Assembly: GCA_029891385.1 (NCBI GenBank)
Contig: CM057229.1
Span: 5,023,001-5,087,000 of the forward strand
DNA length: 64,000 nucleotides
Reading direction: 5' to 3'
Source: Erythroxylum novogranatense
Taxonomy: Eukaryota > Streptophyta > Magnoliopsida > Malpighiales > Erythroxylaceae
Positions within the stretch are counted from its first letter, which is position 1; the number at the start of each line of letters is the position of its first letter. A program made the position numbers and the translations under genes. Shown here in pieces: positions 10,278-21,576 of this stretch. The notes under the pieces were generated by a model. It saw nothing but the letters and a program-made list of their open reading frames with translations, was not told the origin of the DNA and did no database searches.

Positions 10278-10346
10278 TTGAGCTCCCAAATATTTAGGTT
10301 CGGTCATGATTTGTTTACAGTTCACCAAAATTCAAGGCACTCTACA
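10050..10346 (-). repeat. 3' LTR of the Copia element
   Basis: It begins TGTTAGGAATAACGC on the plus strand and ends AAGGCACTCTACA. Long stretches match the right LTR, for example GAGCAATCTTGTTCCGTCAG and GGTTGAGCTCCCAAATAT. It contains the (AT)n run of the next entry. Confidence 0.8.
10219..10275. repeat. (AT)n microsatellite, about 57 bp
   Basis: A pure alternating AT run inside the left Copia LTR. The right LTR has only a short TTTATATATATAA at the same place, followed by about 80 bases absent from the left copy. Confidence 0.97.
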
Positions 10347-10428
10347 ATTTTCTACCTTAACTTGAATTCTTTCAAATCATCAGACAATAAGAACAAACTC
10401 TTCCTTATCATTCATGCCCCTTAGGGCC

Positions 10429-12083
10429 TCAAATTATGCAAACATTCACCAAATCCAAGCTATGCTTAAACTTCTCAGTCAGTAATGGCTTAGTCAACAT
10501 ATTTGCTGGATTCTCTTCCGTGACTATTTTCTCAATGAACGACGCCTTTTCCTCCATGACATCTCGTATGAAGTTCAACCTGACACCAATATGTTTTGAT
10601 CTCTCATGATAAACAGGATTCTTGGCTAAATCCAATGCAAGTTGACAATCGCAATAAATAATAGGAATTTCAACATTCAACCCAGACTATCAATAAGATC
10701 ATGCAACCATATACCTTCTTTAATCCCCTTTGTCAATAACATGCATTTTGCTTCAGTGATAGACAAGGCAATGGTAGATTATAGTGTTGCCTTCCAACTA
10801 ACACCACATCTATACAGAGTGAAGATATAGCATGTCAAGGATATTCTCTTCATAAGGTCTCCAACACAGTCAAAGTTAGTATAGCCAACCAATCCACCAA
10901 TATCTTTATTAAAGCCATAGACCAAACAGATATTGCTCGTTCCTCTTAAATATCGCATAACTCATTTAACTGCTTTCCAATGAGCTTTCCTCGAATTACT
11001 CATAAACCTGCTTACCACACAGACTACATGAGCCAAATCAGGCCTAATATATACCATAACATACATCAGACTTTCCACAGAACTAGAGTAAGGAACTAGC
11101 CTCATGTAATCCGTCTCATCTTTGTAGTAAGTATTGTGTTAGTATTAGGTTTAAAATGTCTCGCCAACGGAGTACTTACTGTCTTGGATTTATTCTTATA
11201 AAAAGACTGTAGCAACCTTTCATTGTATTTCTGTTGAGATACATACAGTAGGCCGACCCTCTTATCTCTCCAAATCTCCATGCCCAAAATATTTTTAGCT
11301 GTATCCAAATCCTTCATCTCAAACTAACTGTTCAACAACTTCTTTAAAATGTCAATTTTAGCTTTGCTCTTAGTTGCAATCAACATATTATCCACATATA
11401 GCAATAAATATATATACAAATCATCTAAAAGTCTCTTAGAGTAGACACGGTTATTAAATTGATTGCACACAAAACCATGAGAAATCATGAATCCATCAAA
11501 CCTCTAAATCATTGCCTTGGTGACTACTTTAGATCGTACAAGGATTTTTTCAGCAAACATACTTGCTCCAATTTCTCATAGTCAAGGAACCCCTCTGGCT
11601 ATGACATATAGATCTATTCTTCTAGGTTTCTATGTAAGAATGCAATTTTGATATCAAGTTCTTCTAACCCTAGGTCTAATGCACTTACTATAGACAGATC
11701 AACCTAAATGGTTTTATGCTTCACAACTAGTAAAAACACTTCATGGTAGTCGATCCCTTCCTCTTGTGAAAAACCCTTGGCCACAAGCCTTGCGTTAAAC
11801 CTGGCTCGTTCAACTCCATGAATGCCTTCTTTCCTCTTTAACACCCATTTGCATAATCAACCAACCAAATGCTTCTCTACTCTCAATTGCCTCCTTATAT
11901 GATTTAGGTTCATTAGAATTAATATTCTCTCCTATTGTCAAGGCATATACAACATAATTAGTACTAACAATACCAACACAATCAACATACCTTATAGGTT
12001 TTCTGATTTCCCTCCTTATTCTCCTTACTGCTATACTTTGTGAATCTTGCTCTTCTTCCTTGGGTTATTGAACATGATCTTTT
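10429..12083 (-). pseudogene. Copia reverse transcriptase and RNase H, decayed
   Basis: Read from 12,083 leftwards. The RT fingers/palm region is interrupted by many stops. The catalytic box near 11,400 reads YVDNMLIATKSKAK, so the second catalytic Asp of Y-x-D-D is Asn. The connection segment MKDLDTAKNILGMEIWRDKR (from 11,317) is clear and ends STPLARHFKPNTNT. RNase H ends at 10,429 with PIIYCDCQLALDLAK, VYHERSKHIGVRLNFIRDV and ENPANMLTKPL. The loss of a catalytic residue plus multiple stops makes it inactive. Confidence 0.85.
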
Positions 12084-13074
12084 TGAAACTTTCCGAAGGA
12101 GTGTAGTAGTTTGGCAAATTCTAGCACAATTAAAAACAAAAAATTAAATGCACAAATGCAAATAAAAAATCAACATTGAAATTTGTCAATTTGACACACC
12201 TTGTTTACATCTGAGAGGCCCTCACCTAGTTTAATACTTTCATTAATGACAATAGTTTTATACAAGGTTTTACTGAGCCGACACTACTCAATCCTTGACA
12301 CTATCCCTTATCCTCATAACCCGTGAAAGTATTTTACACCTAATAACACGACCGACTTATGTTAACTCAAGTGACTAAAATAACAAGGAATGAAAATGAA
12401 TACACTTGAGATAAAAAGTAACAACTTCCCAATAAATTCGGTTCCTTCAAAGACATATCTGAAAGTTGTTTACCAGTTATACTATCATAGTCAGCTGCTG
12501 GAATTTTTGGGCATTACTTCTAACAGTAAATCATCAAGGGTAACCACTCAATCAACACTTCATCAAAAACAAAAAGAAGCACAAAGATAACACATATACT
12601 AGAAAAATGAATCAGCTGTCAAGTCTCAAAAGCCACCCTCAATTGATGTTGAAGAATTGAACAAAATACATAACTGATTCACGCAAAATCCAAATAAAAC
12701 CACAGTTACATAAAAAAACCCGTTAACCATGCAAGACCAAAAGCAGTCACAGTAAAAGACATATTCAGCTCAATGGTCATGTGATAAACCAAGAAGTTTT
12801 CACTAGATAAAGTTATATATACATACGATTAGCTACCAAATATTATCTAAGATAGCTTTTAGATTTCAGCCTCCAATTCATATAAGAATTGTCGTTAATT
12901 CACACCAAAAACAACAATTCTTAAGCCACAGTCCAACTACAATCAACCAACCAAATCCAAGGAATATTCTATCCCATCTTGATTAGAATATGAAACTAAT
13001 CAATGTTATCTTGAAAGTCCAACTATCAAATAATGTAAAAATTAATAATAAAATATATAACATGTATCTTAACA
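12084..13074 (-). mobile_element. Solo-LTR-like element, 991 bp, target duplication CTTTT
   Basis: Bounded by TG at 12,084 and CA at 13,074, and flanked by CTTTT at 12,079-12,083 and 13,075-13,079. It interrupts the Copia linker region. It shares phrases such as AGTTTTATACAAGG and GAGGCCCTCA with 29,014-30,421. It has no long ORF, primer site or internal region, so a solo LTR is the simplest reading. The parent family is unknown. Confidence 0.7.
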
Positions 13075-13079
13075 CTTTT

Positions 13080-13394
13080 TAGTCATGTTTGGAGTTTCAA
13101 TTTCAAACTCCACCTTCTGGCTAGCACCCTGATCTTTATTATTTGCATGATTATCATACTCCTCTTTCTGACCCAACATAGCAGATTCATCAAACGTCAC
13201 ATCTCTGCTAATAATAAATCTAGTATTTCTTTCTTTTTCCGCACATCACAATCTATACCCTTTAACTCCAGTCGCATACCCTAAAAATATGCATTTCATT
13301 GCTCTAGACTCCAGTTTACCATCATTTATATGAGCATATGTAGGACAACCAAATATACATAGGCCAGAATAATCAGAGGGTTTACAAGACCATA
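13080..13394 (-). pseudogene. Copia integrase C-terminal fragment
   Basis: Minus-strand translation from 13,394 gives WSCKPSDYSGLCIFGCPTYA, then AMKCIFLGYATGVKGYR, the hallmark of the region after the Copia integrase core. The upstream part of the same protein resumes at 25,124, on the far side of the nested 11.7-kb element. Confidence 0.85.
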
Positions 13395-16300
13395 TGTAGC
13401 ACCCCCTTACCATAGGATATGCACCGGGACGCCCGTAGGTCAATTCCGATACACACCCTAAGATAAGGTTGTGCTACGAACCATCTCTAACACTCTACAT
13501 GGCATCAAAAATAAAAAAAGCATTAATATGAAATTCAATAATTGTTGAAACCATAAAATTCTCGTTTCATAACCTCAAAGCAGTAAATTACACAACTGTT
13601 ATTCTCTGTACAAGTCCAAAAGAAAATCGAACATAAACCTAGCTAGGTTATCCCTAAAAAAGTGACAGCTGACCGACCTGTGTGCCATGACTTCTCTTGC
13701 CAACTCAATCTACATGGCAGGAAAAGTCTCTCTGGAGCTATGAGTCTACTCTCTCGGTCCTGAAAAATAATTTGCAATTTTGGGTGAGTTTGCGAACTCA
13801 GTGAGGAACCATCATCGATGGTTCACCCAATTCATGCATATACACAGGTATAACACATATACATACAGTTATTTCACCAAAACACATTCAGAAGTACCAC
13901 ATGATTGCTACATCATTCAAAGGAACCAATTCAAATGCACATGAAATGCGTATGTGACGCTTTTCTAATTTATTACGTTGTTGTGACCGAGCGCCTAAAA
14001 CTGTCCCATTAAGGGCGCATTAAACGGTGAGCCTTAGGCTCTGAATCACTGTGGGCTCAAGGCCCAATCACGTTAAGCTATAAGCTCTCGTTGGCTGCTC
14101 TGGTCACAACTGTCAATTACTGATCATGCTTGAAATGCATATGTCCAAATAAAACAGAGTCAACATCATAACTGATCCCAATTCAATATATTCACACAAA
14201 TCACTCACATGAAAATCACATATAGCACTTCTATGTCAGAATCTCCCAATCCATTGAACCTCCGGTCTGCAATCCAGGCACAAACAAACACAATCGTCCC
14301 ACCATTATTCTCCACAGAGTTATAAGTGCAGAATTATAAACACTTACTAACCGAGGAACCATCTAGGTTACTCACCTAATCACTTCCGAGCTAATGCCGG
14401 GAAGTCTCTGCAACGTCCGTGGGATGACGTTCCAACTGTGCCTCTATAACAATTAAAAATGAGTATACATTACCAACTGTATAGTTAGAAATATCAAACA
14501 ATGCACATGAAACCATTAAAACGTATACAATGCATGTTTATGACATTCCCGGCCCTAATCCAAAATTTTCTCATCATAACAATTCCACCTAAAGATTAGA
14601 AATCCAACGGCATCGAAATTACTCAATTCGGGCCTCAATCGGTCCAAAAATAAATAAAACAGTGGCCGCATAACTATTACCTGGACCCACGTCAATTTTT
14701 CGTCTAAAAATTTCCAATTTTTCATGAAATAAAATTCAATGTCTCACGAATCCGATGCCTCAAGAATCAGGTCAATCGGACGTCGGACGGATAAGTTATA
14801 AGCAAAAGAATGGAACAAGGTCAGTACAAGTCAACTTATCTGAGAATACAAGTCGACTTACGCTACTGTGCATGCATAAGTCGACTTACTGAAGATACAA
14901 GTCGACTTACATTACTCCCATAACAGATCTGGAAAACTTTCTCCAACATGCCAAACAGTGCAACAGTTAATAAAATCCGTAACTTTCAATTCCTTAGTCT
15001 AACAATTACACAATAATTATTCTCAGAAATATCCCAATGTTATCAACAACTTTTATGAACAACCCAAAATCAAATTCAATTGTTAACTAGGTCAAATAAT
15101 TCAATCAGTGATGCTGCCCCAGAAATCACCAAATCTGGACAGTAATGTTCTATCAAGCATAACTCCCTGTACACAAGTCAAAAAAATCACTACCTTATAT
15201 CATTGGAAAGATAAAACCACCTACTTCAAGTTTCATGAAGAGCTTAAGAGCCAATTCCATCTGTAACCAATTCAAAACTCTTATACAAGTTTCTGCCATG
15301 ATCAGCAGTTAACACCTTTATGCAGGTTCAGGATTTGAAAATTCATAAATCCCTAATCTGATCTCCAAAAATTACGTTCTATATACCCTTTTCAAGATAA
15401 ATGTTTCCTCTACAACTCTTCAGAAGATTACTCAAGCTAATTCAATCCACAGAAATCGTTAAAATTTCTACTAATCAGAATGTGCACCAAATCCACACTT
15501 AGTCTAGGTTTCCACAAAATGCTCAAAACCAGTCAAGAGTAAACAGTTCATATCTCCCAATATACATCTCGAAAAATAGCAAGATCAGTGGGAATGGAAA
15601 TCTAACTTAATATGCTTCAACTTTCATGAAGACCATTTTCCCAAATTCCATATCAATTAATTTAGAAAAATCAGTAAAACACTTTGGTCATAGTTTCGGT
15701 TACTGTTCACAGACACTAAAACAGGAACTTTCCATGCAACTTTTCAACCTTTTAGAGTTACAATTTAACAACACCTATTTCACACTAAATTGTAGCCAAC
15801 AAGCTCAAGTTTAATTGGGAACAAACCGCACCCCATTTGCTCACCTACACAATGAGTTATGATCAAAACATTGCAATAGGTTCAATATCCATTTTCCAGC
15901 TTTCATCTTCAACTTAACTCCTATCACTTCTAATACCAATTCCACATGCATAAGCATCCTAAGGAAAAAGAAATAAGTTACTAGACCATTCATACATTCA
16001 CTTAGGCTCAACATACACACTCAACACACAACAAGTTAAACACATACTCCATTCACACTCAATCTTCACCTTCTCATCAAACTAGCTTCAAATCACCATA
16101 CATATAACATGAAACATGAAACTTACCTAATTAAGTCACTAAATCTCCAAAATCTTCAAGGAAAACCCCAAGACCTAGCTTGCTCCACCACCCACGTAAT
16201 TCACCATCTCTAGGGTTGGAAAGTGAACCATTTCTTTGATGGAAAGAAGAGCAAAGTGGAGAGGTGTAGGATGTTCAAAAAAACAAAGGAACTAGAATGA

Positions 16301-16910
16301 TCTAAGCTCACCAAGAAGGGAAGAAGAGAACCACGAAAAGAAGAAAAAATCACTAAAACTTCCAAGAAGAGAGAGAGGTGGGTGTGTGTGTATAAGACAA
16401 ACATTAAGTTACCTAAGTAAATACATGGCCAATATCATGCCATGTGTCATGCCATGTGTCAAGCCTTCATTCCATCTTCATCAATTAATAAATTAAACCC
16501 AAATTCCAACAATTTTACACTTGTCCAATACCCATATAGCCACATATCCATAATTTCTACTACCTTGACCCATTGGTGTCACCGTAGATTTTTCTAGTCC
16601 GGATTTAACCCTAAAACTTCTAGAAAATTTTCTAAAATTCTCCAAAATTGAAAATCATTATTGACACTCTCGAAATATTTTTTAAGATTAAGAACCCATA
16701 ATTTCTAGATTCTCAACCAATTACAGTTATAACCCAAAATAAACCGGGAATGTCAATGTATGCATGTACAATATTTTCATGTGCAACAATGTCATTTTTC
16801 ACAATACAAATATGTCACATAAGGTATGAATAATACTAATTAATCCCGATCAATCTCATCCTATGACAATTTACTCTTTTACCCTTCCTGTCAGGGGGTG
16901 GGATGTTACA
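13395..16910 (-). repeat. 3' LTR of the chromovirus (3,516 bp)
   Basis: Near-identical to 21,577-25,118. In transcription order (right to left) it holds a TG/CA-type end, a leader-like segment near 16,400-16,130, the splice-donor-like AGGTAAG at 16,128-16,122, and a module array with TTCATGAAG-type boxes at 15,623, 15,417, 15,232 and 15,053. Four AAGTCGACTT-type palindromes follow at 14,828-14,908, then the terminal region. Short ORFs inside it have no recognisable domain. Confidence 0.95.
14828..14908. repeat. Cluster of four 10-bp palindromes (AAGTCGACTT) in the left LTR
   Basis: Copies lie at 14,828 (one mismatch), 14,850, 14,878 and 14,899. Three are perfect palindromes. The same cluster is present in the other LTR at 23,017-23,097. 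Confidence 0.95.
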
Positions 16911-18282
16911 ATTCCCCCCTCCTTATAAAAAATTAAGTCCTCGAAATTCTTACCTGCTTGGTTGAACAGGTGAGGATACTGTCTCCTCATATGCTCCTCG
17001 GTCTCCCAAGTTGCCTCCTCAGTTGAGTGGTTCCTCCATAGGACTTTCACCAATGGGATAACCTTGTTCCTCAACTGTTTTACCCGTGATCCCACAATCT
17101 AGATCGGCTCCTCAACATAGCTTAAATCGCTAGCTACCTCAATCTCCTGAGTCGGTATCACATGAGTCGGATCTGACCGATATCTTCGGAACATACTTAC
17201 ATGAAAAACATCGTGCAATTGGGACATCTCACTCGGCAATGCCAATCTATAAGCCAACGGTCCAATCCTCTCAACAATCTCATATGGACCAATGTACCTA
17301 GGGCTTAACTTGCCCTTCTTGCCGAATCTCAGAACTCCTCTCCAAGGTGACACTCGAAGGAAAACTCTGTCGCCCACATTATACTCCATCTCTCTCCGAT
17401 GCTGATCTACATAACTCTTTTGTCTATCCTGAGCCGCCTTGATGCGACTCCGAATCAGTTTCACCTTATCTACAGTCTCTTGAATCAGCTCGGGGTCCTC
17501 AATCATTCTGACACCCTCTTCATCCCAATACAAAGGCGATCTACACGGTCGCCCATACAGTGCCTCATATGGTGCCATCCCAATTCTACTATGATAGTGA
17601 TTGTTGTAGGCAAACTCAATTAGAGCTAAATACTGGTCCCAGGCTCCTCTGAACTTCAATACACATGCTCGAAGCATATCCTCAACAGTCTTAATAGTCC
17701 TCTCACTCTGTCCATCTGTCTGAGGATGAAAAGCTGTACTAAAATTCAGCCTAGTACCCAAAGGCATCGCAAGCTCGCTGAATCTCGACGTGAATCTGGG
17801 ATCACGTTCGACACTATCGACATCGGGACCCGTGCGCCTCACTATCTTAGCCACATACTTCGGGCCAACTGATCAAGAGAATTGTTCTCCCTCATCGGCA
17901 AGAAATGGGCCGATGAATAACCGTCCACTATGACCCAGATAACATCATGCCGCCTCGGCCCTAGGCAATCCCATAATAAATCCATCGTAATTGTTCCCAT
18001 TTCCACTCGTGAATAGGCAACGAATGAAGCTTCCTCATCGAGCTCGGTGCTCGGCCTTAACTCGCCGGGCACGCCATACATCCGGAGACATATTCGCCAC
18101 CGCTTTTCATACCAAGCCACCGAAATGTGGCTTAAGAGTGTTATACATCTTGGTCGATCAGGATGCATAGCATAGGCAGCCATATGTGCTTCCTCCAGAA
18201 TCTCTCGCCTCAAATCATCCACATTCGGCACACGTAATCTCTGCTCTAACCATAAAGTCCCATCTCTCAACTCAAATTTCAA
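16871..18282 (-). pseudogene. Chromovirus integrase with C-terminal chromodomain, broken
   Basis: The part from 18,282 to 17,842 keeps the region before the zinc-binding domain (EILEEAHMAAYAMHP) and the start of the core (VEMGTITMDLLWDCLGPRR, HDVIWVIVDGYSSAHFLPM), but small frameshifts scramble much of it. From 17,854 the core continues, with VERDPRFTSRF where SDRDPRF is usual (the catalytic Asp position is affected), then FSTAFHPQTDGQSERTIKT with the catalytic Glu. The GPY/F-type module (SPRYIGPYEIVERIGPLAY) follows, then LHDVFHVSMFRRY. A TAG at about 17,099 precedes the chromodomain (VKVLWRNHSTEEATWETE, HMRRQYPHLF), the domain thought to guide integration to heterochromatin. The end of the protein overlaps the purine tract and LTR. 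Confidence 0.9.
16911..16924 (-). other. Polypurine tract of the chromovirus
   Basis: Minus-strand AAGGAGGGGGGAAT directly abuts the 3' LTR. It is the expected primer for plus-strand DNA synthesis. Confidence 0.9.
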
Positions 18283-18294
18283 CCCAGATCGATT

Positions 18295-18837
18295 TCACTT
18301 CTCAATCAGTTTCACCAAAACAGGATCCTTGTCCTGAACTCTCCTGATCCTGTCCTGTAGCATCGGTCTGAGCTTCAGAGTGGCTACTAAAGATCCATCC
18401 TGCTCCAGATTTATCTGAACATTCAAAGCCCTCAACTGAATTAAATTAGGTAATCTTGATACCTGAATCTGAGCTGTACTAGTATGTGATTTCCTACTCA
18501 GAGCATCTGCCACTACATTGGCTTTCCCAGGGTGATACTCGATAGTACAGTCATAGTCCTTCAGTAACTCAAGCCATCTCCTCTGTCTCAAATTCAACTC
18601 TCTCTGGCTCAGTAAATATCTCAAACTCTTATGGTCAGTATAAATTTGAAATGTCTCACCATACAGGTAATGCCTCCAAATCTTCAGAGCAAAAACAATT
18701 GTAGCTAACTCCAAATCATGCACTGGGTAGTTTACCTCATGAGCTCTCAACTGTCTTGAGGCATAGGCAATCACTCTACCATGCTGCATCAGAACACACC
18801 CCAATCTCTGATGCGATGCATCACTGTACACCTCAAA
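18295..18837 (-). pseudogene. Chromovirus RNase H domain
   Basis: In frame with the RT but separated by a TGA at about 18,838-18,840. It reads [18 protein letters not shown], then [31 protein letters not shown] and the end [20 protein letters not shown]. The catalytic Asp/Glu/Asp positions typical of Ty3/gypsy RNase H are visible. The domain itself has no internal stop. Function in the cell would be removal of the RNA template during reverse transcription. Confidence 0.9.
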
Positions 18838-18840
18838 CCC

Positions 18841-20352
18841 TCAAGTCCCTGATGGAATAGCTAACACCGGTGCAGTAGTCAACCAATGTTTCAGCTCCTC
18901 AAAACTCTTCTGGCACTCCTCAGTCCATCTAAATGCCACATGCTTCCTCAGAAGCTTTGTCAAAGGGGCTGAGATCAGTGAAAACCCCTCGACAAACCTC
19001 CGGTAATAACTAGCCAATCCGAGGAAACTTCGAATCTCCGACACATTTTTAGGAGCCTCCCACTTCAGCACTGCCTCAACCTTACTCGGATCCACCTGAA
19101 TACCCTCTCCAGTCACTATATGCCCCAAAAAGATCACCTGATCTAGCCAAAATTCACACTTACTGAATTTGGCATACAACTGTCTCTCCCTCATAGTCTG
19201 CAAAACAATCCTCAAGTGCTCACTATGCTCCTGTCTGTTCCTCGAATACACCAAAATGTCGTCAATAAAGACAATTACAAACTGATCCAGATAGGGCTGA
19301 AATACCTTATTCATCAGGGCCATAAAAGCTGCCGAGGCATTAGTCAACCCAAACAGCATCACCAGAAACTCGAAATGCCCATACCTGCTCCTGAATGCAC
19401 TCTTAGGTACATCAGCCTCTGCTATCTTCAGCTGATAATACCCAGACCTCAGATCCAGTTTAGTGAACACCTGAGCTCCCTGCAACTGATCAAATAAGTC
19501 ATCGATCCTAGGCAATGGATACTTATTCTTCACTGTCACCCGATTCAGCTGCCTGTAATCAATACACAGCCTCAAAGTCCCATCCTTCTTCTTCACAAAC
19601 AATACTGGAGCTCCCCAAGGTGAAACACTAGGCCTGATAAAACCCTTCTCCAATAACTCCTGCAGCTGAGCCTTAAGCTCCCTCAGTTCCACAAGTGTCA
19701 TCCTATAAGGAGGAATAGATATAGGAGCAGTACCTGGGATGAGGTCAATAGCAAACTCTATCTCCCGATCCGGCGGCAAACCCGGTAACTCATTAGAAAA
19801 CACATCTAAAAATTCCCTAACCACGGGAATATCCTGAAATCTCTGCTCAACTCTGGTGTCAATCACATGAGCCAGATAGGCCTCACAACCTCCCTGCATC
19901 AATCTCAAAGCACTAAGGAAAGAGATCATCCGGGCTGGTATTGCCTGACTAACTCCTCTGAATACTGCTCTAGGTTGACCAGGAGACTCTAAGACAACCT
20001 CCTTGGTATAGCAGTCCATGATAGCCCTATGGGCAGTAAGCCAGTCCATCCCCAGAATCACATCGATCTCTCTTAGAGGCAACACTATAAGGTCTGCCCT
20101 CAACACTGTTTGATCAATCTGGATCGAGCATCCCTTGCAGACCTCTCCTAATGCAGTAGTACTACCTAGAGGTGTACTCACCTCTAGCCCATACAGTAAC
20201 ATCTCCCTATCCCCATGCAATCTACATGCCATATGAGGTGCAATAAAAGAATGTGTAGATCCAGGATCCAGCAAAGCAAATGCCTCAATATCAGAAATAA
20301 GAAGCATACCAGCTACAACATCGGGGGAATCTTGGGCCTCCTGTCTCGTCAT
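18841..20352 (-). pseudogene. Chromovirus protease and reverse transcriptase, 503 open codons
   Basis: The aspartic protease carries [13 protein letters not shown] near residue 31 and [12 protein letters not shown] near residue 113. The DPGSTHSFI form of the active site is common in this clade. The linker leads to the reverse transcriptase: [55 protein letters not shown], then [14 protein letters not shown] with the catalytic Asp pair intact, then [15 protein letters not shown] and [14 protein letters not shown]. The frame stays open across all of this and closes at the TGA before RNase H. It is the best-preserved coding block of the element. I call it a pseudogene because gag and integrase in the same element are broken. 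Confidence 0.93.
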
Positions 20353-20360
20353 GGCATAGA

Positions 20361-21468
20361 CTACGGCTCGATCGGGATCGTGGTCGGCCGCCCGACCTCG
20401 GCCCTCACAAAGGATCCCTCAACTCTACCTCGGCCTCTACCTCGACCCCTCTGTCCGGATCCACCCACTCTACTCTGCTGTACAGTAGTACTACTCCCTG
20501 CTCGTCCACTACCAGCAGATTGAGCTCCCAATGTAGCGGGGCAATCCCGAATCTGATGATCCATGGAGCCTCATTTAAGACAAGCTCCAGTCAACCGCTA
20601 ACACTCCCCACTGTGCCTCTTCTCGCAGTGCTCACAAAATGGGGGAATCTGCCCAAAACCTTCGCCATCGCCATCGCCATCGCCACCAGATAACTCTCCT
20701 CTCTCGTCCAAATCCGACCGTCTGGATCCTCCCGATGATCGGAAACTCCCGCTCGACGCCATCAAGCTCTGCCAGAGCAGCCTCGATCGTCACTTAGCCT
20801 CTTACCCCGGGACCCTATCTCAGCCTGTCTCTGCCTCATCAGCTGCTCCACTCTCACGGCAGCAGCCCTCAACTCAATAAATGTGCCCATGTCTGATCGG
20901 GCCAATCTAGTATGGATCTCAGTATTAAGGCCATTCTCGAACCTCCGGCACTTATCAGCTTCAGTCGGGATCATCACAGTGGCATAATCCATCAGTTCAT
21001 TAAATTTCACCTCATATTCTGCTATCGAAATCCGACCTTGCTTCAGTTCCAGAAACTCCTGCATCTTCATGTCAAGATAGACCTTGGGCATATAGTTGTC
21101 CCTGAAGGCCCTCAGAAAATCAGCCCATGACAGTAAGCAAGGCCTGGTGGTACTGCCTGGCACAGTCTTCCACCACTTGTATGCTGGGCCCTGCAGAAGT
21201 GACACCGCATAATCGAACCTCTCATCAGGTTCGCAGTCCATCTGGTCGAGAACTCTCTCAGTCCTCTCCAGCCATCCCTCAGCCTCGGCCGGGTCTCAGA
21301 TACATAAGTTCATGACCCCTCGCCACGCAAAGCAAATCGTATCTCCTCTTCCATCTCACGGGGACTCTAGGAGGTAACTCCTCAGATCGAGGAACCTAGG
21401 ACTCTCTACTAGCTCCGACTGATCCCTGATCAGCTGGTTGATCTATCTGATCACCAAAAACGGACGAC
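20361..21468 (-). pseudogene. Chromovirus gag with zinc knuckle, broken
   Basis: The capsid-like domain is clear at 21,290-20,790: DPAEAEGWLERTERVLDQMD, then RFDYAVSLLQGPAYKWWKTV, VYLDMKMQEFLELKQGRISI and EADKCRRFENGLNTEI. The nucleocapsid part near 20,640-20,540 has CEHCEKRHSGEC and then ACLK, a TGA, then GSMDHQIRDCP, so a stop replaces one Cys of the second knuckle. Upstream of 21,300 the frame carries further stops and the true start is unresolved. A frame without ATG opens directly after the acceptor-like sequence at 21,469, consistent with, but not proof of, a spliced leader. Confidence 0.85.
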
Positions 21469-21559
21469 CTATAATAAAACAAGAATTCTGATCAGTTTCT
21501 GCATTTCTCACAATAATTCAAGCCTAATTATGTACTAGTCCCAACAGATACCAAACCAT

Positions 21560-21571
21560 GCTCTGATACCA
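21560..21571 (-). other. Primer-binding site of the chromovirus
   Basis: Minus-strand TGGTATCAGAGCATGG starts 5 bases inside the 5' LTR. This is the common plant initiator tRNA-Met site. Confidence 0.95.
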
Positions 21572-21576
21572 CCTAA

